DNA of 64,000 bases, from positions 1,741,001 to 1,805,000 of the forward strand of contig CM053804.1 of NCBI GenBank assembly GCA_028671895.1. The letters are read 5' to 3'. The position numbers were made by a program, and so were the translations under genes. The stretch comes from Oenanthe sinensis (Eukaryota > Streptophyta > Magnoliopsida > Apiales > Apiaceae). Position 1 is the first letter of the stretch; each line of letters opens with the position of its first letter. Shown here one piece after another: positions 11,206-23,027 of this stretch. The notes under the pieces are model-generated. The model saw nothing but the letters and a program-made list of their open reading frames with translations. It was not told the DNA's origin and did no database searches.

Positions 11206-12600
11206 CACTATTTCATCAAAAGTTACCCACCAATACATTCGGTATCGTTGTTTTTAGCTAATTCGTTCGGTATCATTTTAATTTCAAATAATCATAGTAC
11301 GTGTTACACTACTCGAAAGCGTCTTCACGCCTATGTCAACCTTGTTTTATTACATTCAAAAGGACGCTTACAACTTAGCTATATAAAAAAAAAGGCTGAT
11401 GACAGCCACAGCTTTAAAACATCTATCTCCATATATGGAGTAGTTAGCAGCAATTAGTGGTTGATGGGCAGCTCCGTGTGCTCATCTTATTATCTAGGTT
11501 CACGGGCCATAAATTTTAACTCCTATTGATTTACCCATAAAACTGCTCGATCAAGATTATTAGTCCACCAGCTCACAAATTAGTACACAAATTATTTATT
11601 GATTAAGATAAATTAATCACAAGCATGATACTAATTAACGTACATGACGGTATGGACGTGTAGGGTTTTGTCTGTCAAGTATAGTGCCTATACTATATAG
11701 TCCCTGCAGAGCACGAGTAGCATAATGTGATAGAATTATTAGTTGATAACAAAACATTCTATGGCCATACCTTGCTTAATTGTCTAGTCTTAATTAAAAC
11801 ATCATGAACTGTGCAATTATTACAAATTACTGTGCAAAAATAATAAATTACGTGTAGGGTTATTGTTAATTTGTTTTGGTTGTATAGCTAGGGATCTAGG
11901 ATTAATGCCAGATCTTGCGTGAGATGATTTTAGCTTGACTAGATTCATTTAATCCCAACTCTTAGAGGTTGTTCGGTTTCAAAATTGACATGAACCTCAT
12001 ACCATGTGTGGGAAGTTGGATATTAATTGATTAATGAATAAATTTAGTTTAAATGTTTTTATAATTAACAATTAGAAAAATATATTAATATGGATGAATT
12101 TATACATTGATTTTTAAGTATTAAAAATAAATTTATACTTAATTTTCAATATAAACACTAACAAGCTAGAGAGCCTCATATTATGGGTTTGTAATACTTT
12201 TCCAATATTTTTTTTTTGGAGGGCCTGCAACTTGTTGCTCGCCTATTTATAACCTTGTTATGATATAATTAATTTTTCTCTACAAGTTTAAAATTAAGAA
12301 AAAATAAATATATTGAACTGTGAATTGTGTGTAATTAACAAGGTCTAGATTTATGTGACATGCACAAATATTACAAACCACATAATTTGAAAAATGGTCC
12401 ACGCAGATTTTTATATTTTAAGAAAGTCAGAACACTTTAACACACGGAATTTTGAAATGAATCACTCTATTCATAGAAAATTTACCACGTTTTCACGTGC
12501 AATATGGTGATAATATTAGATTTATGGTCTAATAATTTAAACATGTAATGCCCCATACAGTCTCTCTGCAGAGAAACAAAAGGTTATTTATATATTGAAG
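11206..12600. other. Intergenic, upstream of the bHLH gene
   Basis: No coding sequence or transposon ends seen. It is AT-rich and probably holds the distal promoter of the bHLH gene. Confidence 0.5.
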
Positions 12601-12613
12601 CAAGAGAGTGACA

Positions 12614-12725
12614 TATTTACTTATATATATAGGAGGAGTGTTTGTTTCATTGTTTGTGTGTGAGAGAGAAACGGAGAGGGAGGGGAGAGAGAAAGAGAGG
12701 GAGAGGGGGGAGAAAGAGAGAGAGA
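12614..12725 (+). promoter_or_regulatory. TATA box and GA-rich leader of the bHLH gene
   Basis: ACTTATATATATAGGAGG near 12618-12635 is a good TATA element about 95 bases before the start codon. From 12658 to 12725 the leader is almost pure GA (GAGAGAGAAAG words), a GAGA-type 5' UTR common in plant developmental genes. The upstream in-frame ATG at 12642 lies in this tract and is probably leader. Confidence 0.5.
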
Positions 12726-14183
12726 ATGGCACTAGAAGAGGCTATAGCATTCCAAGACATGTATAATTATAGAAATAGTACAGACATTTACGACATATTT
12801 GAAGGAAGTTACAACTGGGGCTCCGAGTATTATCTAGTACAAACAGAAGAAAAGCTAGGATGTCTTAACATACTTGAGAGTGGAGCTGAAAACTTAGTTA
12901 ACAATATTACTTCTGATCACTCTCATTTAGTAGAATCACATATGGAGCAAAGGGGATGCAATTCCTCTGCCGAGTTCGAAACAACAGCACTTAAAACTCC
13001 TCAAGAATTTCCACCGTCTGAAACCTCCACAACAATCTCTTGTAGACCTAAGAGAAGAAGGTCAAGAAACAAGAGGAACTTGGAGGACATTGAGAACCAA
13101 AGAATGACTCACATTGCAGTCGAGCGCAACCGTCGAAAACAGATGAATGAGTATCTCTCCTTACTCCGGTCACTCATGCCTGAGTCTTATGTCCAAAGAG
13201 TACTACTGCATATTTCTAACTCCATATATATTCACTCCATTTTCATCGTAATTAATTCATTATTAATTTGTCTGAATTATTGTGATTACTTAGGTTGATC
13301 AAGCATCGATTGTTGGTGGTTCCATCAATTATGTTAAGGAACTTGAGCACCAGCTACAATTCCTCAGTGTCCACGATCATAAAAATCAAAATTTCGGGAC
13401 TAAAAATAATTCATCTTCTCCGTTTGCTGAATTCTTTTCTTTTCCACAATACTCGACTACTCCAAGCGACAAAGAGAAGTCGATAATCACGGATGATGAT
13501 CCATGGGCAAAAGAAAACCATTCATCATCTGCCATGGCTGATATAGAGGTGACAATGGTGGAGAACCATGCAAATATGAAAATAAGATCCAAATCCCGGC
13601 CTAGACAGCTTGTGAAATTGGTCCATGAGTTACAAATCATTAGACTAACTATTCTCCATCTCGGTGTCACAAGCCTTGATCAAATTGTTCTCTATTCTCT
13701 CAGTGTTAAGGTTAGTTTTTACCAACATTTTCACACAAAGATACTCATCCTATTTTAACTCTACTATTGTAAAAACCCTTGTGACTCAACTAAATTTGAA
13801 CACCCTCATACACGCACCTTGCATGTCTAGTTGTATATGATAAGATATGAACTTTGGATATTAATAAAATTGAAAATTGTTACAATATAATATAAGATCT
13901 CATAAATCCTCCTAATAACTTAAGGTTTTAAGAGAACCGGTTACCGTGCTTATTCTAAAATCTTAGGATGTTAGGAGGAGAACTTGTGTGGATCTTATAT
14001 TATATTCTAACAAAAATAAACAATAAAGAAAAGAAAATAATTATGGTTTCTTGATAATTGATGGTATAAATGTGCATGCAGGTGGAAGATGATTGCAAAC
14101 TCAATTCTGGAGAAGAAATAGCAACAGCTGTGAATCAGATCTTTGCGAAGATCCAAGTGGAAGGAGGTTGTTTTTTCACCTAA
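12726..14183 (+). CDS. bHLH transcription factor, bHLH94/96-like (subgroup Ia)
   Basis: Three coding exons are inferred: 12726-13199, 13294-13710 and 14082-14183, giving 330 aa. The N-terminus MALEEAIAFQDM resembles bHLH96. A basic patch (RPKRRRSRNKRN) at about residues 112-123 precedes the bHLH (about 125-185) with the DNA-contact His-Glu-Arg set in HIAVERNRRKQMNEYL. Intron 1 falls in the loop after SYVQR, a family-typical site. Exon 2 carries the second helix (INYVKELEHQLQ), an SSPFAEFFSFPQYS motif, and the ACT-like C-terminal domain (ADIEVTMVENHANMKI, LTILHLGVTSLDQIVLYS) that finishes in exon 3. Subgroup Ia includes the stomatal-lineage regulators SPEECHLESS, MUTE and FAMA; bHLH94/96 are relatives with less defined roles. 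The loop residue after the intron is Val where I expect Gly (GDQASI). I chose the ATG at 12726 because the 28 codons upstream are GA-repeat leader. Confidence 0.9.
13877..14013. repeat. Fold-back element in intron 2 of the bHLH gene
   Basis: Imperfect inverted repeat: TTGTTACAATATAATATAAG at the left and its complement at 13991-14013, continuing through CCTCCTAATA..CTTAAGG and CTTAGGATGTTAGGAGG. It is non-coding. The pattern CTTAAGGTTTTAAGAGAACCGGTT resembles a widespread plant fold-back/LTR fragment. Confidence 0.65.
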
Positions 14184-15190
14184 TTTTCCTCTGTAATCTC
14201 TTTTTATTTCTAACCTGATTAATTATAATAAACAACTGGACGTGCGAGTATTGGCTTCCACTGTCTGATTTGCTAAGAGCAAGTACTCGTCACTTATGCT
14301 GTGTAAATATGTCGATCAAAGACCGAACTTTTAATTGTGTCACAATAATATATAATTACATTGCATGTATTTAAATTTTAATGTTCTTTACAAATAGGTC
14401 TTTTGATTGAAGATCATTAAATAAACCATTTTATAGGTACTAAAATAATCGAACGGGCTCTGACAAAAAAAAATTAATCAAACGGGCCATAATGTATATA
14501 TGCACTAACATTATAATTAAGATATATGTATAGAGTATATCCAAAAAAATCTTATTTTATTCCCTAAATATAATATAAAAAATTAATATTTAGTGATATA
14601 GTGTGTCCATTTTCAATTATACTCTTTATATTATTTTTTATTTAACTTTTTATCATTAAAAATACTTTAAATACATAAAATACAGAAGAAAATAAACAGA
14701 GCATGATAGTACTTTTGTGAAATATATTATGAAATATGAGTTAATTGTGAGATGGTGTTTTTTGTAAATAAAGAAAGAAAGATGAGAGACTCTTAATAAT
14801 TTGAAGAGCCACAGAAAATTTTCTATTTAAACGCTGTTTTATCATCTACTCTTTAAAAATGGATTTAGACTCTCTCTTTTACGTATTTATATTTTCTTAT
14901 TAAGAATAAATATAAATGGAGTGTTCCACACTCTAGGAATTGGTTGTGTACTTACATAATTAATTAAGGTCTAACTCCAATAAGAACTTTTGAGAATGGG
15001 ATTGTGAAAATTGTTGATTTGTTTAATTAAAGTTAGTGATTTGATACAAATTAAAAATTTAAATTTAATAAATGATTAATTTGATGTAAATCAAAATTTT
15101 AAAATTTTATTACAAATCACCCATATTAACCATAAGAATTGCCCATTAATTATAAGTTCTTATTTGATAGAAAACTACCGGTAAAACTTG
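14184..15190. other. 3' flank of the bHLH gene, no gene seen
   Basis: Contains AATAAA-like words soon after the stop (AATTATAATAAAC near 14220) that could serve polyadenylation. The rest is AT-rich with no supported feature. Confidence 0.45.
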
Positions 15191-15225
<35 letters not shown>

Positions 15226-15893
15226 CCTGCTCAAATAGAAAATAGCTTAAATGAGAAATAGAAAACCTTATCATTATACCTGCCGCACCCACACACAAAT
15301 TATATACACCCTCACACACACAATCACATCTATTCTCCTCCGTTTTTAATTTGATTTTTCCGTCAATTGGTAAAGTTTTTTTCAAATCTAACTTCACCAC
15401 ATTTTTTTTTATCTCCCAACGATCAGTTTTCATATCATATGTGCTATATTTCGGCAAATATAATTTATAATTAAAATAAATTCGTCACTTATCAGATTCA
15501 AACTTCAATCACTAAATTATATTACAGAAACCACTAATTTGTATTATAGAAATCACTAATTTGTATTACAGAAATCACTAAATTATATATCCTGGGTTCT
15601 CAAAAAATAATGGAAATCGCCGAAAAAATAAGTCACCGGAATATATCACATATGGTATGCAAACTGATTGTTGGGAGATGGAGAAAAATGTGGTGAAGTT
15701 AGATTTGAAAAAAACTTCACTAATTAACGGGAAAAATCAAATTAAAAACGGAGGGATTATGTGGGATTGGGTGTATGAGGGTGTATTTGATTTGTGTGTG
15801 GATGTTCCCTTGCCATTAGATTAGATTGAATATGTGGTGTAGATCTTATTTTCTATTTTCTATTCTAAGTTATTTTCTATTTGATCACTTGTC
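15191..15893. mobile_element. (TA)n-flanked inverted-repeat element, copy 1
   Basis: A (TA)15 tract (15191-15220) leads directly into AGGGTCCTGCTCAAATAGAAAATAG. The far end, read on the minus strand, has CAAATAGAAAATAACTTAG. Long arms match in inverted order: CTAACTTCACCACATTTTT with AAAAATGTGGTGAAGTTAG, and TCTCCCAACGATCA with TGATTGTTGGGAGA. A second TA tract follows at 15899-15920. No transposase is encoded. The habit of sitting in (TA)n recalls the rice Micron elements; homology to them is not established. Confidence 0.78.
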
Positions 15894-15898
15894 TTGTA

Positions 15899-16536
15899 AT
15901 ATATATATATATATATATATAGGGTGCTACTCTAATAGAAACTAAATTTGACTAGAAACTAGAAACTAACTTTATTCCTCTGTTTTTAATTTCATTTTTC
16001 CGTCAATTGGCAAACTTTTTTCCAAATCTAACTTCACCACATTTTTCTTCATCTCCCAACGATCAATTTGCATACCATATGTGCTATATTCCGGCGACGT
16101 CAAAATTAATCACAAATTTATATTATATATGTTACCAAAAAAAATGCAATCACTAATTTATATTAGATAAATCACTAATTTGTACTATAAGAATCACTAA
16201 TTTATATTATAAGAATCACCAAAATCACCAGTTTTGTTAAATAAATATATATGAAGATCGCCGGAAAAATGGAAGTCGCCGGAATATAGCACATATGGTA
16301 TGCAAACTAATCGTTGGGAGATAAGAAAAAATGTGGTGAAGTTAGATTTAAAAAAAGATTCACCAATTGTCGGGAAAATTCAAACTAAAAACGGAGGGGA
16401 TTAGATGATATTGTGTATGAGAGGGTGTATTTTAATTGTGTGAGGTGCCCTCTAGGGGCCATTAGATTAGATTAAATATGTGGCTTAGATTAGTTTCTAG
16501 TTTCTAGATTTGACTTGATTTCTATTTGAGCATTTA

Positions 16537-16568
<32 letters not shown>
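15899..16568. mobile_element. (TA)n-flanked inverted-repeat element, copy 2
   Basis: Starts AGGGTGCTACTCTAATAGAAAC at 15921 straight after a (TA)n tract and ends at about 16539 with the complement AGGTAAATGCTCAAATAGAAA, followed by another (TA)n tract to 16568. Internal arms (CTTCACCACATTTTTC, TCTCCCAACGATCA, GTGCTATATTCCGGCGA) match copy 1, so the two are diverged members of one family lying head to tail. Confidence 0.78.
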
Positions 16569-16570
<2 letters not shown>

Positions 16571-17851
16571 AAAAAAATTAGAGTGATAATATGTCCTGCA
16601 TATGTATTTTTATAATATGTTACAGAATATGAATATAATGCGGACTTGTAACACTTCAATATATACTCCATAATCTCCATTTAACAGTATGCATTCAATT
16701 CAACTCATATGTATATACCTATACATATGATATATATTAAGCCAATCCACCAACCTCGCGGGTTGTTTCGATATCAAACCAACACCAAATTTTGTGTCAC
16801 TCTAATCACCATCATTTTCGATCTTATACTACTCAAAAGCAAGATATGATATCTTTAGGTACTTAATAATTTTGTACCTGAGTTTTGAATTTAATGAACA
16901 TTTGAAAGACATTATGGGGCCCATAAAGTTGTTCGTTTTTGGTTTATAATCCCCAGCAAGCTTGCAGTAAAAGTGAAGGTGGCGATGCATGCATGTAGGG
17001 CATGAGTAAGAAAATTTTGAAAAAGTTTCTTATAATGGCATTTATTCTTATATTTTAGACTGAAGATTGCTGTTCAAGCAAGATTATGGAACTAAATGAG
17101 ATGTGAAATGAACTTTAGGATCAACTAAATTAGTTGATAATGAAATTCACCAAGTGTTTGGCTCAATATATATATCAGAGAAATTATAATAAACATAAGA
17201 AATATAATTTTTTAATTTACAGATATTTAAGATTCACTAACATATAAATAAATTCTTTACATATACATTATTCATGTTTGTGAAACTTGTACATTAACGC
17301 AGGCAAGTTCATGTACAGGTCTGGTCTATAAGTAATTTATAAGTTAAAATTTAATTAATTAATTTGTTATTTTGTGTAATAAATAAAAATTATTTATAAT
17401 TTGAATTAAAAAGTGTAAAATGAGTGTTTATTTCATTACCTTATATTAATTTTTATAATTTGCTTTTATAAAAACAAATATTATTTCTTTCAAAAGAAAC
17501 TTCCATTACTTTATTATTATTTTATTAATTATGTATTTAAATTATATATTACTAATAAATTTATTTAAAATAATAATAACCCATAAATCAAAAATTAATT
17601 TTTAAATAATTAAGGCCCGGCCTGTTTGTAAATTAGAGATTTTGGATAAAATTAGAGATTTAAGTTAAATTAGAGGTTTAGTATTAATCCTCTAATATTA
17701 TTAGTGTTCCATAGTTAACGGGTTGAAATATAAGTTTATACTCAATAAACTAATTTTAAAAAAACTATTTAGAGGGGGTTTTTGAATTATATAATCATTA
17801 TATATCTATTTAAAATACAAATACCAAATAGGTAATTCAATCCCTTAATCT

Positions 17852-17967
17852 AAAGAACTAATACAATCAATTAATCAAAATAATTAATTCAATCCACTAA
17901 CCACTAATTAAAGAACTAATACAATCAATTAATCAAAATAATTAATTCAATCCCCTAACCACTAATT
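17852..17967. repeat. Two tandem 58-bp units
   Basis: AAAGAACTAATACAATCAAT and the bases that follow are repeated nearly identically at 17852-17909 and 17910-17967, with one clear difference (CCACTAACC against CCCCTAACC). Confidence 0.85.
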
Positions 17968-19280
17968 GCCTAAGTCTTCCACACAACTAGCTAGTACACT
18001 GGCATGGGTCCCCGTTTAGAAAACCCTACATTTTATAAGATTCATACCGTTATACTCAATTTACGTACAAGAACTTGTAGCTTGATTAAACATGCATGTA
18101 AACAATATAGATCCTGGTTTGAATTCCTTATTTTCAACTTATAAACCGGAAAATACATACAATTTTCTTCCAAAATCAGATTAACGGACCCATAGTGCGT
18201 AAAATGGTGACTTGTGAGGACAGCTTTATTTTCTTTTATCAACAACCAATAAAAATGGACACATGTCACTGTACCTGATAGAATATGAAATGATCTAGAG
18301 AGGATGTTTAGTTACTGGTTTAATACAAACTTCACACGAGGAACAATGATTCTTGTAACTTTATGTTTCATCTTTATTTTCTGGTTTTATGTTCCTTATA
18401 ATTAATATTTTCAATACGAGATTTAAAAATTTCTCATATAAATACATGATTGTGTTATTGTAATTATAAGAGATTATATACAATTACAAATATACCCACG
18501 CTAAAATACACTTACACAAATTTCCTGAAATAATCTCACGAACTTTATTCTCTTTTAATAAATTTTTTGATCCCAACATAATAGTAATCGTAAATTTTTT
18601 ATCTTGATTAATTAATAATTTTGATAAATTAATAAAATTACCGATCTAGACCTTGTTAATTTATAGATGCTTTATTGTAGTCGATCATTTCCAACAATGT
18701 TGATGTAGTATAAGATTTATATATCTGCACTGTCTGCTCAATGTTTTTAGCTTTTTCAACCATTACTTGTTAGCTAATACTACTGCAGATATAGCCAGAA
18801 ATTATATTTCTTAGCTTTATTACCTAGCTAGTGGAGCTCTAGGGTTTGACTTGTTAGAAGATTCCATATTTACATGTGTGGTCTTTCTCTCTTTTGTTTT
18901 TACGTACTTGTTTTCGAGCATGATAACAAGAGTTATCACGATTCTCTTCTCTCTATGTTTACATAGCGCCCGACTTTCTACTATCTTCCAAGACATGTGA
19001 ATTTATCACAAGATAATAACTTACTTAAAATATTATCTTATTCATTTACTTCAACGCCAAAGAATGAAAATAGTTTAAAATAGAAAGAGTTCAGGTGAAT
19101 GATGTCATTCAAGAATTTGTAGTGACAAATAATATTACAATCAACATGCAATAATGCAAGTTATTATCTTTATATGTTCTGTATAATCTCATAGAATTCG
19201 ATTCAGATTTTAATTAATTGAGGGTATTGAATCGAGATTTTGAATGATTTTTTTAAAATCTAACGGTATTTAATATGAAT

Positions 19281-19313
<33 letters not shown>

Positions 19314-20519
19314 ATGTGATGACATTCAAAAATTTATTAATATTGTCGGATTTTAAAACTCCATGAATTCGATGGGATTTTACAAAACAATTTGAAATTT
19401 TGAAATTTATCTAAATAAAAGAGATTCTATTTTGGATTGAGATTGAACATGTCTCCAACTTTGCCTAGACCCTGTATACTAAACTCTTTAGGGTTGTTTG
19501 GTTGGCCGAAAGTATAAGGTTGAAATGAGGAATAAGGTCGGGCTAAGGGTTCATGTATCATTTCTTATATTATGTATTCGGTTGAGTGTTGAAATGAATC
19601 TATTTCACTTAAAATGAATAATTCTTAATACCCATGTCTCATACATACCTCCAATTTGGTAATAAAAACCATATCTATGAGTTTGAGATATGAGTTTTAA
19701 ATTTTATTTTATTTTTCAACGAGATATATATATTGGGTTGGAATAACAAAAACCCATATTTGAGAGTTAAATATAACGTACCAAACCACCTCTTATACAC
19801 TCAGTGTGACAATGCTAATTAACTATCACCATGATGCAAATAAAAAAATAAAACGCATATTATTTCTTGCATATCGGATGAAATGAATATTTCCCTCTTT
19901 AAAATCAAACTAATAATTTTTATTTTTTATTTTGAGCCTTACTTATTAGAAGTGTACCCCCCAACTAATTTTTGTTCCATTTCGATCTCAAAACCCTAGA
20001 AAATCGAATCAAGCTCGGAGTCATGCCTACTATAGGAAAAAAGTCTCAACAATTTCAGTAGTAATTAAAACTTTCTTTCTGTCCAGGTGCAGGTAGTGTG
20101 CATCTTCTCGAAAATACGGTACTGACTGGTACTAATCACCGCTAGATTATACCATGATGGATGAAAAAAAGTGTTAATATATGATTATTAATTGTATCAT
20201 TTGCTGTCAGGGTGACCATTAATATTATGGTGGTATAATTTCGGAATGACCTTTAGTACTTTACACTGCTTCTCCGGATTTCTCCCTTCCTTTGTCAAAA
20301 GGCTGGTCTCTCTTTTGGTTTAACAGCTATTTGCACATATATACTTTTATCGAAATCCAAAAATATATTTAGTAATTTATTTTACTAAATATTGAAATAT
20401 TATACATTAATAAATATTTTTTAATTGAGATTAATAAATATTGAAATATTATATATATCAATATACGTAAATATATGTTGGAGGTTTTCCCGGTTAGTTA
20501 GTTAACCTACCCATTATTT

Positions 20520-20835
20520 TCGTAGCCGCCCTAGGGCAACTGCACAGGGCCCCTTAAAAATTTAGGACCCCCAATTTATATCATTTTATATGAAATTATT
20601 TTGATGACAATTGAAAGTAGTCTTTTGGATGAAGTTGATATCGAAAGTATTATAAATAATTTTGTTAAAAAAACATGCAACAAAAGAACATTTGTTTACC
20701 GTATCTTTCCGTAATTTATTTTATTTTTAAAATATAATTTAATGATTTTAATGTATATCGAAGTATATGTGAAGGGTCCAATTTGAAAATTTTGCACCCG
20801 GCCTCCAAATTGTTTGTTATGCCTGGTTATTCAAC
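20520..20835. repeat. Degenerate GGGCCCC/GGCCTCC repeat
   Basis: GCCGCCCTAGGGCAACTGCA followed by GGGCCCCTTAAAAATTTAGG, then GCACCCGGCCTCCAAATTG at the far side. Plant genomes often hold such decayed, probably hAT-related pieces. A similar GGCC-bounded stretch occurs at 37830-38560. Family not proven. Confidence 0.3.
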
Positions 20836-21149
20836 ACCTAGAAATTTCACTGGAGGAGTGTACCGGTATATGAATACAGAATTTTTCAGCCCACTCCGCC
20901 AGTACTAAATTACTATGCTTCCCGGATTTTAATGTCACGCTTTCATGTCAGTTTTATATGCAAGTGTAGGCACGAGAACCGATTTCTGTTACCATATTGT
21001 TTGTATTTATACTGGCTGTGTCAGAGAATGGAAGTTCCCAAATTTTTTATACTATACACATCATTTTAACTGATGCCATGCTCTTAGAACATTGGTTTGG
21101 GCTTGACACTCCTTACACTTAATTGCTCGATCCCATATGTTTATGTACA

Positions 21150-21292
21150 AAATATATATATATATATAGGGGCCTTAGGATAAACAATGATATACCTATT
21201 TCTCCTACAAACTAGTTACACTCACCAAATCAATAAGTTAAATTCGAATTTGTATTTAAACATATCTCCTGTATATATATATATATATATAT
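21150..21292. repeat. Short (TA)n-flanked segment
   Basis: TA tracts on both sides enclose AGGGGCCTTAGGATAAACAATG. It starts AGGG like the elements at 15221 and 15921 and may be a third, internally deleted relative. Confidence 0.35.
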
Positions 21293-21716
21293 GGTTGAAA
21301 TATATATACAGAGAGAGACAACCATTGATGGATGTTTAGTACAATTTAAGACACTTCTTGATGTGATACTTCGTTTTGTCATGCCTTCCATTTATTTGTT
21401 TTCATTTTTCTCCTCACTAAATGTTTTTTTTGTATATAATTAATCCAGCTACTTGAAAGACGGTTCACATCCGACAAGATGCAGATAAAATGAGATAAAA
21501 TGAGCTTGTAAACTGTTATCCTACACCAAATAGGCCATTTATCATGGAATTTTTTTATAATAGATTCGTCGTAATTACTCCATTTATGATAGAATATTTT
21601 TGTTGTAAATGCTCGAGTAGGAAGTTCGATTTTGGTCCAAAGTTCTAAATTAATTAGTCATAAGTTCAAGTTGGCTGTAAATTAGGAATCAATTATAAGT
21701 ATAAATTTAGTTGTAA

Positions 21717-21830
21717 GTTCAAGTTTAGTGGTAAGTCCAAGATTCTATTTTCCATGACAAGGAAAAGAAGCAGAGGATTAGTTCAAGATTAGTGGTAAGT
21801 CCAAGGTTCCATTTTCCATGACAAGGAAAA
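21717..21830. repeat. 50-bp direct duplication
   Basis: A 50-bp block starting GTTCAAG and containing TTAGTGGTAAGTCCAAG and TTTTCCATGACAAGG occurs at 21717-21766 and again at 21781-21830. A short GAAGCAGAGGA / TCTCTGCTTC inverted pair overlaps it. Confidence 0.75.
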
Positions 21831-22584
21831 TAAACACGGTTCTCTGCTTCTTTTCTGATTTCCACTCATCAATTATTTTTTAATTCTTGGGTGCCTCCAC
21901 CCTCCACCCTCCACCCCTCTTATAAGGCATGTTATGATCTCGCAAGTTATACAAAATAACTTAAGTCCATCTCACTACATTAAAACTCTTAAATGTTTCA
22001 AGACTCAAGCTGAAGTGATGAAAATGACGCCCTTCGATTTGAGAACCATGTACTGCAATCTCAAAAACAAAAATCTATAGAATCGCTAAAGAATAGTAGC
22101 CAGAAACTTATTTAATGGGGTCGAAAAATAAAATCATAAAAAATATAATATTATAAAGAAACAAAAAATTGTTATTCTAGAATTACATTTACAATTTATA
22201 ATGACTTCCACGATTTTTCATATTTTGAAAACATTGCATTATTACTTCATTAACAATACCATCAAATACAGTTTTTTTTATATATATGTCAGACATTCAT
22301 TTAAAAGTTTATCTTCCATCTGATTTTGCAGTCGATTTTTTGCAATTTTCATTAAGAAAATCCCCTTTCAACACTTGCGGTAATTTGACTAGTAAATAGA
22401 TGAAAGGATAAATAACACTCTTTTTTATTAGAAGGGCACTTATTCCAATATTCCATTAAGTATTGAAATTTATTCTATTATTCTTGTAAATTGCAACCTG
22501 ATATGAGTACCGTTATTAATTTGATTTATAAAATATTTAATTAAATTAAGTAGAATTAATTTATTATAAAATATATGACTTGGT

Positions 22585-22870
22585 ATGACTTTAATAAGTC
22601 TTTTAGACTATATGAAAAAGTCATACCGAATTTTAGTTAAAAAGTTATACAAATCAACAGAAGGAAAGTCATACAAAGTTACAGAAAGAAGGTCATACCG
22701 AAATCTGATGAGAAAGTCATACCATAACTATTGTAAATGTCATACTGAATATATTGAAAAAAAGTCATACAAGACAAAGCAAAAAGTCATACTGAATATT
22801 CAGAAGAAAAAATAAATCACATAAGCTTTGAAGAAAGGTCATACCGACCAAAGTCAAGAAGTCATACACG
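22585..22870 (+). repeat. 24-bp-periodic GTCATAC array
   Basis: AGTCATAC or a one-base variant begins at 22619, 22643, 22667, 22691, 22715, 22739, 22763 and 22785; more copies follow near 22836 and 22860. The period is exactly 24 for six intervals. The spacers between the octamers are diverged. Because 24 is a multiple of three, one frame stays open (22585-22815, KSYR/KSYK every eight residues), but it looks like a repeat artefact rather than a gene. Confidence 0.85.
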
Positions 22871-22943
22871 GCGTAAATATTCAAAGGAAATATATTTGAT
22901 GACCGCTGCATTTTTTGGTTTGGTGACCGGCATTCAACATGAT

Positions 22944-23027
22944 GTTTTACAAAATTAAAACTATGTCATGACGGTCATACCAAAGATACCAAAGGGTGGT
23001 CATGACATAGTTTTAATTTTGTAAAAC
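22944..23027. repeat. Perfect 29-bp hairpin, 26-nt loop
   Basis: The left arm (22944-22972, starting GTTTTACAAAATTAAAAC) is the exact complement of the right arm (22999-23027). The loop holds GGTCATACC, the word of the neighbouring array. Confidence 0.9.

Larger units (their letters stand above)
16569..22560. other. Long gene-free stretch
   Basis: Very AT-rich. I see only repeats here: a tandem duplication at 17852-17967, a (TA)n tract at 19285-19312, a GGGCCCC-containing degenerate repeat at 20520-20830, a short TA-flanked piece at 21150-21292 and a duplication at 21717-21830. No exon with recognisable protein was found. Confidence 0.5.

Noticed and set aside
15146..15457. 103-codon minus-strand frame
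   Set aside because: Falls across the (TA)n tract and the inverted arm of the element at 15221; reads as YIYIYIYI from the microsatellite.
22585..22815. 76-codon plus-strand frame with KSYR every eight residues
   Set aside because: Produced by the 24-bp periodic array; no start context, no family.
22619..22870. CRISPR-like look (short word, regular spacer)
   Set aside because: Plant nuclear DNA, word only 8 bp, spacers 16 bp and AT-rich, no cas genes. It is a minisatellite/LTR-type array.
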